A DNA stretch of 64,000 nt, taken from NCBI RefSeq assembly GCF_900182565.1, contig NZ_FXTI01000004.1:124001-188000 (forward strand), read 5' to 3'. Positions 1 to 8,657 of the stretch are shown here, piece by piece (the stretch's first letter is position 1; each line of letters opens with the position of its first letter). The translations under genes were made by a program, and so were the position numbers. Below the pieces are notes generated by a model. It saw nothing but the letters and a program-made list of their open reading frames with translations, ran no database searches and was not told the origin of the DNA. The DNA comes from Melghirimyces algeriensis (GTDB taxonomy: Bacteria; Bacillota; Bacilli; Thermoactinomycetales; DSM-45169).

Positions 1-11
1 GCCCGTGGTGC

Positions 12-48
12 GACCGAAGGAAGTGCCCCACAGGCATTTCCTTCGGTC
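12..48. repeat. 16-bp inverted repeat (hairpin)
   Basis: Positions 12-27 and 33-48 are reverse complements over 16 bp with one G-T wobble, separated by 5 nt. No T-run follows on either strand, so it may be the tail of a feature lying outside the window rather than a standard terminator. Confidence 0.5.
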
Positions 49-113
49 ACCCGTGGTACGCTCGCTTTCATCTACCCCATTAAAATGGGGAGGATTCCCG
101 CTCGCATTTCCTA

Positions 114-146
114 AACAAGACCACTGACAAAGTCAGTGGTCTTGTT
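114..146 (-). terminator. Hairpin at the 3' end of the CNNM/CorC gene
   Basis: A perfect 15-bp stem (114-128 with 132-146, loop AAA) overlaps the stop codon of the minus-strand gene ending at 133. The T-tract on the minus strand is poor, so termination efficiency is uncertain. Confidence 0.55.
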
Positions 147-1473
147 GTGGCTTGGTTTCTTCTGGTTGTTTTGTTCGGCTGACCAACAATCGTTCCACGC
201 TGTGATGGTCCATTTCTTGAACTTTGAATTGAAGATCCTGATGACGAACTTTGTCTCCAATCTTGGGGACTTCGTTTAATTGGGAGAAGATCCAACCCCC
301 AATGGTATCATTATTGGGGTCTACGATGTCGGTCTGAAAGTATTCATTCACTTCTTCAATTAAAAGCCGGGCATCAATGGAGGTTTCATGACCGCTTTTT
401 TGAAAGAACGGACGTTCATCATCAAATTCATCCTGAATTTCGCCAAAGATCTCCTCAATGATATCCTCCGTGGTAACAATACCTGCTGTACCCCCGTATT
501 CATCGACTACAATGGCCATTTCGGATCGCTTCTGTTGCAGGATACGAAGCACATCTTTGATTTCCATTGTCTCAGGCACGCGGATCACCGGTTGGGTTAG
601 ATCGGCTAGATTGGGAGTTTCATTGGACAGAAGCTTTTCGTAGATATGTCGGATATGAACAATACCGATAATATTGTCTTTATCTTCCTTGCAAAGAGGG
701 AAGCGTGTGTGACGGGCATCCCGAATCGTGTTTAAATTTTCTTCCAAGGAATCCTCGGTGTATAGACAGATGATGTCCACCCTTGGAACCATGATTTCCC
801 TAGCAACCCGGTCGGTAAATTCAAATACATTATCAAAAAGAGAAAGCTCTGTTTGATCAATGTGCCCGCTTTTGTGGCTTTGTGCGACTAGCATTCGGAT
901 TTCTTCTTCTGTATGTGCCTGTTGTTGTTCTGGGTCCAATTCAATTCCCAGCCAGCTGAGAATTTTGTTGGCCGCGCCATTTAGAGTCCATATAAATGGA
1001 TAAAAACCCCTGTAGAACCAATCTAGGTATCTGGCAGTCCAAATTGTGGTTCCTTCGGACCTTCGGATCGCCAGCGATTTGGGGGCCATTTCACCCAGTA
1101 CAATATGGAGAAAGGTGATGATGGCAAAGGCAATCCCTAGGGAAAGAGTGGACTGAAGCCATTCAGGCACATTGAATGGAAGCAGGGTTAATGCGGGTTC
1201 CACCATCAGATGAGCGATCGCCGGTTCTCCAACCCAACCCAGTCCCAGTGAGGCTAGGGTAATTCCCAACTGGGTGGCGGATAGATAGGCGTCCATATTT
1301 GCAATCACTTTCTCAGCGATTTTGGCTCGGCGGTTTCCTTCTTCACGCAATTGCTTAATCCGTGTTGCCCGCACTTTGACAATGGCAAATTCAGAGGCGA
1401 CGAAAAAACCGTTCAGAAAGACAAGAAAACCTACCAAAAAGAGATTCCAAACAATCTCAAGAAATAACTCCAA
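133..1473 (-). CDS. CNNM/CorC-HlyC family membrane protein (hemolysin family)
   Basis: A 446-aa protein with the usual three-part layout of the family. An N-terminal DUF21/CNNM membrane domain (about residues 5-190, hydrophobic, with the family-like stretch NGFFVASEFAIVKVR) is followed by a CBS-domain pair (about 210-330, containing VVDEYGGTAGIVTTEDIIEE) and a C-terminal CorC/HlyC transporter-associated domain. The family is linked to magnesium or other cation export and homeostasis; transport activity here is inferred. The start is taken as TTG at 1473, because AGGAGG lies 9 nt upstream. The next gene upstream on the same strand is mgtE, so the two may share a role in Mg2+ balance. Confidence 0.85.
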   Translation of the reverse strand: MELFLEIVWNLFLVGFLVFLNGFFVASEFAIVKVRATRIKQLREEGNRRAKIAEKVIANMDAYLSATQLGITLASLGLGWVGEPAIAHLMVEPALTLLPFNVPEWLQSTLSLGIAFAIITFLHIVLGEMAPKSLAIRRSEGTTIWTARYLDWFYRGFYPFIWTLNGAANKILSWLGIELDPEQQQAHTEEEIRMLVAQSHKSGHIDQTELSLFDNVFEFTDRVAREIMVPRVDIICLYTEDSLEENLNTIRDARHTRFPLCKEDKDNIIGIVHIRHIYEKLLSNETPNLADLTQPVIRVPETMEIKDVLRILQQKRSEMAIVVDEYGGTAGIVTTEDIIEEIFGEIQDEFDDERPFFQKSGHETSIDARLLIEEVNEYFQTDIVDPNNDTIGGWIFSQLNEVPKIGDKVRHQDLQFKVQEMDHHSVERLLVSRTKQPEETKPQQDH

Positions 1474-1638
1474 CCGAAGCAACCTCCTGCTCAAGTTTTA
1501 CTTATATTTTATAGTGTGTACGGAGCTTAATTTTTTAGTTGGAATAAGTGTATCAGAGATACCTTCGTTTGAATAGATAACAGTCGGTTTTAAAAAGTCT
1601 CCTCAGTAGTTCCGGTCCCAAAACCCTTTGGGAATAGG

Positions 1639-3006
1639 CTAAAGAAGATAATGAAGGAATAGAGTAGCAAATCCAAAATAAATGAGCAAGGAGAAAACAT
1701 CGTTGATTGTGGTGATGAGCGGACCGGAAGCCACGGTAGGATCAACTTTCAACAGAGTGAGCATCAGGGGAATCATTGTCCCCCCCAAGGTTCCCAGAAT
1801 CAGCGTAAACCATAGAGATGCTCCAACAACCAGTCCCAGAGAAAGACTTCCCTGCAATAGTGTAACCATAGCGATGATGAGGATACTACATACGGTCCCG
1901 ATGATAACGCCTACGAGTCCTTCCTGCTTTAAAATACGGATATATTTGTCTTTGGTCAGTTGTCCCGATGACAGGCCACGGATGACAATGGCAAGGGATT
2001 GTGTTCCCGTGTTTCCTGTCATACCAGCGATCATGGGCATAAAATAAGCGAGAGCAGCAACTTTGTTGATCGTATTTTCAAATGAGCTAAGGAGAGTGGC
2101 AGTCAGCATTCCGATAAACAGAAGAAGGATGAGCCACGGGATTCGGCGTCGGGCAGATGAAAACGGATGAGTTAAAATATCCATTTCCGTCTGCCCGACG
2201 GCGGACAGCTTTGAAATATCTTCTTGTGCTTCTTCAATCAAGACATCAACGACATCATCAATGGTAATAATCCCAAGCAATCGATTTTCATCATCCACAA
2301 CAGGAATCGCCAAAAAGTCATATCGTTGCATGAGTCGAGCCACTTCTTCCTGATCCATTTCAGTAGGAACAGAAATGATTCGTTCATACATCGCTTCTGT
2401 GATCGGTTTTTCCGGATGTGCAATCAAGAGTTCACGAAGAGAGATCACTCCGACCAGCCGATCATCGGCATCCGTTACATATACATAATATACGGTTTCC
2501 GCCGTTGGAGCTTCTCTGCGTAAATACTGAATCGCTTCTTCAACGGTGTAGTAATCATACACGCTGACATACTCCATGGTCATTTTTCCGCCAGCGGTGT
2601 CTTCCGGATAATGGAGGAGAGCCCTGACTTTGTCCGCTTCATCCCGTTTCATGGATCTGAGCAGGGTCTGAACGTTGCTTTCTTCCAACTCGCCCATCAG
2701 ATCGGCCACTTCATCGGAAGACATTCGATTTAAAATTTCAGAGGTTTTTGCTGGCCCGATGGTCGTCAGGATCTCCTGTTGTTCTTCTGTCTCCAATTCT
2801 GACAGCAACTGGGCAATATCCTTGGGTTCCAACATCCGAATAAAGTGGGGCCGATAAATATCTGACAATCGAAAAAAGATCTGTCCGAGATCATAAGGCT
2901 GGAGCTCTTCAATCAATGGGCGGAGGAAGCGTTTTTCCTGTTTCTGAAGAGCTACCTTAATCGAATCGAGATCAATATCCTGTTGTTGCTCATTCGCTTC
3001 AGACAT
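1639..3006 (-). CDS. mgtE: Magnesium transporter MgtE
   Basis: A 455-aa protein with the standard MgtE order: an N-terminal superhelical domain (about 10-135), two CBS domains (about 137-260) that sense cytosolic Mg2+, a connecting helix, and a five-helix membrane domain (about 285-455). Within the membrane domain are GMTGNTGTQSLAIVIRGL and LGTLGGTMIPL, typical of the pore. It is full length for the family. An AAAGGAGG sequence lies just before ATG at 3006. The roughly 160 nt upstream contain no recognisable M-box core, so Mg2+-riboswitch control is not supported here. The CNNM/CorC gene follows on the same strand. Confidence 0.93.
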   Translation of the reverse strand: MSEANEQQQDIDLDSIKVALQKQEKRFLRPLIEELQPYDLGQIFFRLSDIYRPHFIRMLEPKDIAQLLSELETEEQQEILTTIGPAKTSEILNRMSSDEVADLMGELEESNVQTLLRSMKRDEADKVRALLHYPEDTAGGKMTMEYVSVYDYYTVEEAIQYLRREAPTAETVYYVYVTDADDRLVGVISLRELLIAHPEKPITEAMYERIISVPTEMDQEEVARLMQRYDFLAIPVVDDENRLLGIITIDDVVDVLIEEAQEDISKLSAVGQTEMDILTHPFSSARRRIPWLILLLFIGMLTATLLSSFENTINKVAALAYFMPMIAGMTGNTGTQSLAIVIRGLSSGQLTKDKYIRILKQEGLVGVIIGTVCSILIIAMVTLLQGSLSLGLVVGASLWFTLILGTLGGTMIPLMLTLLKVDPTVASGPLITTINDVFSLLIYFGFATLFLHYLL

Positions 3007-3166
3007 GATCCTTTCCTCCTTTCTTTCAGAGTTCCAAAAGCCTTCATCATCATATCAGATCCTTCAGGGATTTGGGAACAGCCTCATGCCCAGTTGTATG
3101 TGACAAGGGCCTATTTCATATAAATCATTTGGTGGTTTAAAATTCAGCCAGTAAGGGAGAGAAAAT

Positions 3167-3469
3167 ATGTTTCCATATCCTGTATATCCAATGTCTCATC
3201 AAAGGAGAGGACACCCTTTTGCACCTGTGCCGATGGGTGTTCCTCCCCATGTTCATCATGCTCATCCGCTTATTTCAGCGTTACCTTCTTCCAACGTTCC
3301 GTATGGATTTCCTTCAGTAAAAGTCCCAAAGCCTGATACACTGGAAGATCGAGAATTTAGAAAAGAAAAAAGCCATTCTGAACCGATCACTCCTTTGTGG
3401 GATTCTCCAGAATCGCCTGAGTCTCCATGGTTTACATTGAAAAGTGAAGATAACATCCAGCCTTCATAG
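3167..3469 (+). CDS. Small His/Pro-rich protein, unknown function
   Basis: A 100-aa hydrophilic protein whose first half is rich in Pro and His (repeated HH/HxH and PxP), ending in an acidic SPESPESP stretch. No domain is recognised. A GGGAG ribosome binding site sits at a suitable distance before the ATG. The composition resembles small sporulation or coat-associated proteins, but this is inference only. It is followed by another small Pro/Arg/Glu-rich gene at 3577, which supports both being real rather than the long antisense reading frame across them. Confidence 0.55.
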   Translation: MFPYPVYPMSHQRRGHPFAPVPMGVPPHVHHAHPLISALPSSNVPYGFPSVKVPKPDTLEDREFRKEKSHSEPITPLWDSPESPESPWFTLKSEDNIQPS

Positions 3470-3576
3470 TATCGACAGAAGGAAACGATTTTTTCCATAT
3501 GAAACGGGGACCGGGTAAGCTGTGAAATCAGGGGCATAATAAAAAAGCCGAAAGGTGAATAAAAGGAGGTTTTTTC

Positions 3577-3726
3577 ATGCGTATTCCTGAAATGCCATCT
3601 CCGGAACGAAATCCGGAAATATCCACTCCCAGGGAACCGATCACGACATCTCCTGAACAGCCGGACCGTGGTGGAGATCCAGAACGACGCAGAAAGGAGC
3701 CTGATCGAGAGAAACGGGAACGCTGA
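3577..3726 (+). CDS. 49-aa Pro/Glu/Arg-rich small protein
   Basis: A short reading frame with a strong AAAAGGAGG ribosome binding site 7 nt before the ATG. The product begins MRIPEMPSPERN and ends with a run of alternating Arg, Lys and Glu. It has no recognised domain. The strong SD sequence and position behind another small gene make it a plausible small, perhaps spore-related, gene; function unknown. Confidence 0.55.
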   Translation: MRIPEMPSPERNPEISTPREPITTSPEQPDRGGDPERRRKEPDREKRER

Positions 3727-3739
3727 CGGAATTTCAAAA

Positions 3740-3765
3740 AGCCCTGCGCCTACTGGCACAGGGCT
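3740..3765 (-). terminator. Intrinsic terminator of the PrcB-domain lipoprotein gene
   Basis: An 11-bp stem with one mismatch (3740-3750 with 3755-3765) is preceded on the plus strand by AAAAA, giving a T-run on the minus strand immediately after the hairpin. Confidence 0.7.
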
Positions 3766-3801
3766 GAATACGATGGAATTCGCTATGCTTTTACGTGACG
3801 A

Positions 3802-4353
3802 TTAATGGTGATCTTCCGTTCTGTCATTCACTCTAAAGGACTCCGCTGTTTCAAATTCCGTATGATTGGCCGCGTTTTCCTTCTTGGGTGCTTCTTGAAC
3901 CTTGTAAGTAAACTGAACATCCTGATCCGGCGTTTTTAAAGAGATTACTGTAAATGGGTGAGAAATTGCCTGTGTGGTAATGGTTTCTTTGGAAGGAGCC
4001 ATTTCCTCTGCAATCACATGAATGGTTGTTCCTTTTTTCACGACTTCATTGACTCGGATGGAATATCCACCTGTGGGACGTTGACCAAGTGAGAGAATGA
4101 TATAGGTTTTATCTCCATGACGAACCTCGGTATGGGACAGCCCATCCTTGCTGGCATTCATCACTTCCATATGCTTATGTTGTACTTCTACAGGAAGCTG
4201 CTCCATGGATTCTTCTTTGAAGGAAAGAGACTGTTCCTCAGAATCAGCTGTTCCACCCCTTGAATCATCTGAAGCGAAGAGGCTTCCGCAACCACTGATT
4301 CCAATGGAGCCGACCAAGAACATCATAAGAAGGGCCACCTTCCAGAGTTTCAT
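3802..4353 (-). CDS. Lipoprotein with PrcB C-terminal-like domain
   Basis: A 183-aa predicted lipoprotein. The start is ATG at 4353, chosen because AGGAGGT lies just upstream; the longer frame would begin inside the RBS region. A Lys-containing hydrophobic signal leads to the lipobox ISGC, with Cys about residue 22. The C-terminal half holds LGQRPTGGYSIRV followed by a beta-rich stretch ending in PFTVISL. This is the characteristic pattern of the PrcB C-terminal family, first named for an inhibitor or partner of a protease complex. The family match is from motif recognition; the physiological target is unknown. It stands alone with its own terminator. Confidence 0.75.
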   Translation of the reverse strand: MKLWKVALLMMFLVGSIGISGCGSLFASDDSRGGTADSEEQSLSFKEESMEQLPVEVQHKHMEVMNASKDGLSHTEVRHGDKTYIILSLGQRPTGGYSIRVNEVVKKGTTIHVIAEEMAPSKETITTQAISHPFTVISLKTPDQDVQFTYKVQEAPKKENAANHTEFETAESFRVNDRTEDHH

Positions 4354-4617
4354 TTTCGTACCTCCTGTCAACGGCTACTTTAAACGGACAGGGACAAAAG
4401 AAGGGAAGTTGCAAAAATTTTTCGCAAAATAGCAGGTCTGACTGTTCACGAGACAACCCGCTTTTGTTGCGAATTAAGACCAAGGAGCCAGACAAAATCC
4501 ATTCTGTTATAAGGGTTATTCATTTTTTTAACATTCTACCATATAACGTCCATTATTGTCATGTTTTCCGGTATAAATGTAAAAGATAGTGAGAGGGAAG
4601 AAAGGAGAGCGTACTCG

Positions 4618-6309
4618 ATGAGATGTCGTCCGGATAAACCGCTGATTGTACAGGACAAGCAAAAAATACTGCTGGAAGCGGACCATCCGTCCTATATCGA
4701 GGTTCGAAATCGATTATCCACGTTTGCCGAGCCGGTTAAAACGCCGGACCCTCTTCACACCTATCGAATGACACCTGTTTCACTATGGAATGCGGCTTCT
4801 CAAGGAGTAAGAGCGGAGAGTATTCTTTCATTTTTGGATGAAGAGAGCAAATTTGGTCTTCCCTCTACAATTGGTAAGGAAATAAAGGAAACGATCAACC
4901 GCTATGGGATATTCAAACTGATGAAAAAAGACGGGGAATTGGTTCTTTCTGTAGCGGATGTTTCGCTGTTTCATGATATGAAGGAAACAACACCATGGAA
5001 GAACTGTCTGGTTCCAACAGAGGATGGATGTTTTATTGTTCCACCTGACAAGCGGGGATGGATCAAACAACAGATGATCAAGGCGGGTTATCCTATAAAA
5101 GATGTGGCTGGATATGATGACGGTGAACCTCTTTCCTTGAGGTGGAGAACGATCCCCCTGTCTGGAAACAAACCGATTCAACTTCGAGACTACCAGCGGA
5201 AAGCTGTGGATTCTTTTTACCAGCAAGAAGATCCCACAGGTGGAAGCGGAGTGTTGGTTCTTCCCTGTGGTGCAGGAAAGACATTCATCGGGATGGATGT
5301 GATGGAAAAGGTGGGACGAGCCACCCTGATTCTTACCCCAAACACAACGTCTGTCCGCCAATGGATACAAGAGCTATTGGACAAAATGGATCTTACAGAG
5401 GATCAAGTGGGGCAGTATACAGGTGCACGCAAGGAAGTTCGACCGATCACTGTGGCCACATACCAGATTCTTACTCACCGTGCAGGAAAACAAGAACCCT
5501 TTACCCATATGAAGTTGTTCAAGGAAAGGGGTTGGGGGCTGGTGATTTATGATGAAGTACATCTACTTCCGGCACCTGTCTTTCGTGCCACGGCTGACAT
5601 ACAGGCATGTCGTCGGCTTGGGTTAACCGCGACTCTGGTTCGGGAAGATGAACGGCAGGAGGATGTTTTTTCCTTGATTGGACCCAAAAAATATGAAGCT
5701 CCCTGGAAGGAGATTGAACAGAAAGGCTGGATTGCACGAGCTGTGTGTACAGAGGTACGTACTCCATTAAACGAGGGGAAAAAACGGGAGTACCTGAAGG
5801 CATCCCATAAGAAAAAATATCGGATTGCCGCGGAAAATCCGGAAAAAATCAATGTTCTGCAAAGAATCCTTCATCAGCATCAACAGGAACCGGTTTTGGT
5901 GATCGGTCAATACTTGGATCAGTTAAAAGAGGTGGCAGAACGTTTGAAAGCCCCCCTGATCACAGGAGAAACGGACCAGAGGGAAAGGAATGATTTGTTT
6001 CAACGGTTTCAGCGAGGAGAGGAAAAGGTGCTTGTTGTATCAAAAGTGGCCAATTTTGCCGTGGATCTCCCCAATGCAAAAGTGGCTGTTCAAATTTCCG
6101 GGACTTTTGGATCCCGTCAGGAAGAAGCTCAACGTCTGGGTCGAGTGCTACGGCCCAAAGAAAAGAACAACGAGGCATATTTTTATCATATTGTTTCCAA
6201 AGATACGATCGATCAGGATTATGCATTGCGTCGTCAACTGTTTTTGGTAGAGCAAGGGTATCAATATCAGTTGATGGAATCGGACGAGTGGGGGGGAAAA
6301 AAAGAATGA
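4618..6309 (+). CDS. XPB/Rad25-type superfamily 2 DNA helicase
   Basis: A 563-aa protein closely resembling actinobacterial XPB helicases over its full length. The N-terminal domain (about 1-170, beginning PLIVQDKQKILLEAD) is the XPB/Ssl2-like module. The helicase core follows, with Walker A CGAGKT near residue 220, DEVH near 312, the TAT motif near 337 and motif VI QEEAQRLGRVLRP near 500. It should unwind DNA 3'-5' and act in repair, by analogy. The start at 4618 has AAAGGAG upstream; an earlier in-frame ATG at 4561 lacks a good RBS. Its stop overlaps the start of the next gene (ATGA), implying translational coupling with a helicase-associated partner. Confidence 0.9.
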   Translation: MRCRPDKPLIVQDKQKILLEADHPSYIEVRNRLSTFAEPVKTPDPLHTYRMTPVSLWNAASQGVRAESILSFLDEESKFGLPSTIGKEIKETINRYGIFKLMKKDGELVLSVADVSLFHDMKETTPWKNCLVPTEDGCFIVPPDKRGWIKQQMIKAGYPIKDVAGYDDGEPLSLRWRTIPLSGNKPIQLRDYQRKAVDSFYQQEDPTGGSGVLVLPCGAGKTFIGMDVMEKVGRATLILTPNTTSVRQWIQELLDKMDLTEDQVGQYTGARKEVRPITVATYQILTHRAGKQEPFTHMKLFKERGWGLVIYDEVHLLPAPVFRATADIQACRRLGLTATLVREDERQEDVFSLIGPKKYEAPWKEIEQKGWIARAVCTEVRTPLNEGKKREYLKASHKKKYRIAAENPEKINVLQRILHQHQQEPVLVIGQYLDQLKEVAERLKAPLITGETDQRERNDLFQRFQRGEEKVLVVSKVANFAVDLPNAKVAVQISGTFGSRQEEAQRLGRVLRPKEKNNEAYFYHIVSKDTIDQDYALRRQLFLVEQGYQYQLMESDEWGGKKE

Positions 6310-8177
6310 AGCCGTCTCTAATCTGTTGTTTGCAGGGGTTGTCAGAAGATACACGCTATCACATTGCGAATCATTACCATTGTACAACGCATCCTTCTAT
6401 ATTAGGAGAACACATTTTAAAAGCGATTCACCAGGGGTTAATGGAACAAATCCATCCATGGGAACAGTATGTAATGGAATTTTTGGTATTTCAATGGGGA
6501 GATCGTCCGTTTTCTGAAGAAGATCCTGTTTTACGGTCTTTATCGTTATCTCCTTCCCGTTTTCGAACGGCATTAATTCTTCTTCGGCGCAAAGGGCTTG
6601 TTTACAAACTTCGAAACCAGCCAGGTGGCTGGGTCCATTGGTGTCCCAGAGAGATTCGCCGAACGTTTTTAACTGCGAGGGATTCAGAGCCAATTTCGAC
6701 AGAAGACTTGGTATTAAACGAGCAGGATGGAGCGTTTTCCAAAGGACTGTGGGAGGGGTTGTTTCAGTTTGCGGTTCAGTTGGAGAGAGAAGGTCTTCCC
6801 TTAACCCGTCAAGGGGAGGTGATGAGGTCGGCAGTGAGAAAGCTGGAAGTGGAGCTGGATATATCGGATGAAGGGCTTCATTTTTCACGATGGAAAGGTG
6901 CAGCCGGTTCCCCGGTTATTCAGTTGGTTGCAGATTGTGCTGAAAGGCTAGGGATATTAAAAAAGGAAACTCATCGATGGATGGCTGATCGAGAATTTCT
7001 TTCCCGTTGGCTGTTTCTCCCCTGGAGCAGCAGAATTCAGGAACTGTTTGGTCTGACCGAAGATCTGTTATTGGAGGATCATCCTGAATGGGATGGATTG
7101 TGGTGGGAAATGATGCGTTATTCCGGGGGATGGATTTCTTTCAGGGAAACCTGCCTTCATTGGTTGGAAATGAAGGGAACACCGTTTCATACCAGCTTTT
7201 TGGAAAAAACAGATAAGCATTGGTTATGTACACTTGAAGCGTTGGGGTGGGTGCAGCGCAAAGAACAAAAAGGGGAGGTTTTCTGGCGTTGGACCCCTTG
7301 GGCTCCACCTGTTGGAACAGAAATTCCGGATATGAAAGGATATGTTAAACCGGATTTTGAAATACTGATTCCCACCTTTTTTCCTCTGCATCAACGCTTT
7401 CTTCTTGCCCAATTTGCTGATTGTATGGGTGGAGAACCCTTGATCACTTATGAATTGAGTTATTCTTCCGTACAGCGCGGTTTGAAGAGAGGTTTTACGG
7501 AAAAAGATATGCTGGAGGTATTAGAAGGGATCTCCGGTGGTCCACCGCCTGACAATATCACAGAAAGTCTGCGTGGATGGACGAATGACCGGAGACGTCC
7601 CATATTGGAGGAGGTTTGGCTGCTTTGGTTGCCAGAGAGCGATATGTGGGGGTTGGATGCGGAAAAACGAAGAAAGTGGGGGATAAAATCGGTTTCCGAT
7701 GGGGTCTTTATTGTACCGCAACAGCAAGTGGAAGAGGTAAAGAGCGTTCTGGAAGCAGAAGGGTGCACACCTGTACGAAAAGGTGATGAGGAACCTTGGT
7801 GGAGGTGTATGCAAGGAGAGCCCCAGTTGGATGAACAACCGTTGACCGAGGAGGCCGTTTTGGTTGATCCTCGGTACCCTTCACCTAAAGAGGCCATCCC
7901 TGGATGGAAACAATTACCTAAGATATGGACTTCAGGGCTTCGGTCCTATCATTCATCCACTCTGGGGGTGATCTTAAAAAAGGCTGCTTCCATGGAGTTG
8001 GATGTTCTTTATTCCTTTGGAAACAACGAACCGTCCCGCTTTACTCCAACGGAAGTTTTTCGCTCCGGAGAGCAGTGGTTGGTGACAGGAAAGGATGCTG
8101 ACGGCCAAAAGCGACAGTTGTACCTTAAAGATATGGTCAAGGTACAGCTTCTGTCTCCATGGAACGATCTTACCTGA
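6306..8177 (+). CDS. XPB-associated protein with helicase_C_3-like domain
   Basis: A 623-aa protein. The middle-to-C-terminal section contains YVKPDFEILIPTFFP followed by YELSYSSVQRGLKRGFT and PPPDNITESLRGW, which is the pattern of the XPB/Ssl2-like helicase-associated (helicase_C_3) domain. There are no Walker motifs, so it is not itself a helicase. The N-terminal half is rich in Trp and helical, with winged-helix-like stretches, but I do not recognise a specific fold. The start is ATG 6306, overlapping the helicase stop by 4 nt behind a G-rich SD. An equivalent gene sits next to the XPB gene in mycobacteria, as I recall, which suggests an obligate partner. Function unknown beyond that. Confidence 0.75.
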   Translation: MKPSLICCLQGLSEDTRYHIANHYHCTTHPSILGEHILKAIHQGLMEQIHPWEQYVMEFLVFQWGDRPFSEEDPVLRSLSLSPSRFRTALILLRRKGLVYKLRNQPGGWVHWCPREIRRTFLTARDSEPISTEDLVLNEQDGAFSKGLWEGLFQFAVQLEREGLPLTRQGEVMRSAVRKLEVELDISDEGLHFSRWKGAAGSPVIQLVADCAERLGILKKETHRWMADREFLSRWLFLPWSSRIQELFGLTEDLLLEDHPEWDGLWWEMMRYSGGWISFRETCLHWLEMKGTPFHTSFLEKTDKHWLCTLEALGWVQRKEQKGEVFWRWTPWAPPVGTEIPDMKGYVKPDFEILIPTFFPLHQRFLLAQFADCMGGEPLITYELSYSSVQRGLKRGFTEKDMLEVLEGISGGPPPDNITESLRGWTNDRRRPILEEVWLLWLPESDMWGLDAEKRRKWGIKSVSDGVFIVPQQQVEEVKSVLEAEGCTPVRKGDEEPWWRCMQGEPQLDEQPLTEEAVLVDPRYPSPKEAIPGWKQLPKIWTSGLRSYHSSTLGVILKKAASMELDVLYSFGNNEPSRFTPTEVFRSGEQWLVTGKDADGQKRQLYLKDMVKVQLLSPWNDLT

Positions 8178-8657
8178 TGTTTTGATCGGAGAGCCTCTCT
8201 CTTTGATGGATGAGAAGGACTTTCCGCCTGAAAGACGAAGCTATACAGAGAGACTGGGCCAAACCGATCCACACCTATACATAAAACCCAACATGGGGCG
8301 TTTCGCATAACAGCAAATGGAAAAGGAGGGAGACCGTTACGGAAAACGTGCAGTCAACCGGAGCAAAGAGTGATGGAGTTAAGAACCTGAATAACCCATA
8401 TCGAGGGACTCAATACGAATTCACCGCTGGGTAGAAACATAGTCACAACCATTTATTTACGTTTGAAGATTGCTGAGAAAGTAGAAAATTGTCAAAGGGG
8501 ATTCGATTTTCAGTAAAGCATTCCTTGCCAACACCCAGCGAATCTCTGTAGAACCCGGCTCCCCCTCGTTGCTCAAAGATGGCAATCGAATCTTTGCTCC
8601 CCACCTTGTCAATATCCTCACTTTGAGGGTTTGGTCGTTTTTCGTAACGGGGAGCTT
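8178..8657. other. Gap without a supported gene
   Basis: There is a strong SD-like GGAGGG at 8325-8330, but the frame it would best serve has GTT, not a start codon, at 8336. From there a short open stretch runs to TAG at 8432-8434, and the first usable GTG (8348) is 17 nt from the SD. It could be a decayed small gene or an error at the start codon. I see no RNA gene or terminator. Confidence 0.4.

Noticed and set aside
3007..3166. M-box Mg2+ riboswitch before mgtE
   Set aside because: No M-box core sequence or suitable terminator/antiterminator pair seen in the ~160-nt leader.
3262..3759. 165-aa minus-strand frame
   Set aside because: It lies opposite two plus-strand small genes with strong RBS, has no good RBS of its own, and its composition is shadow-like.
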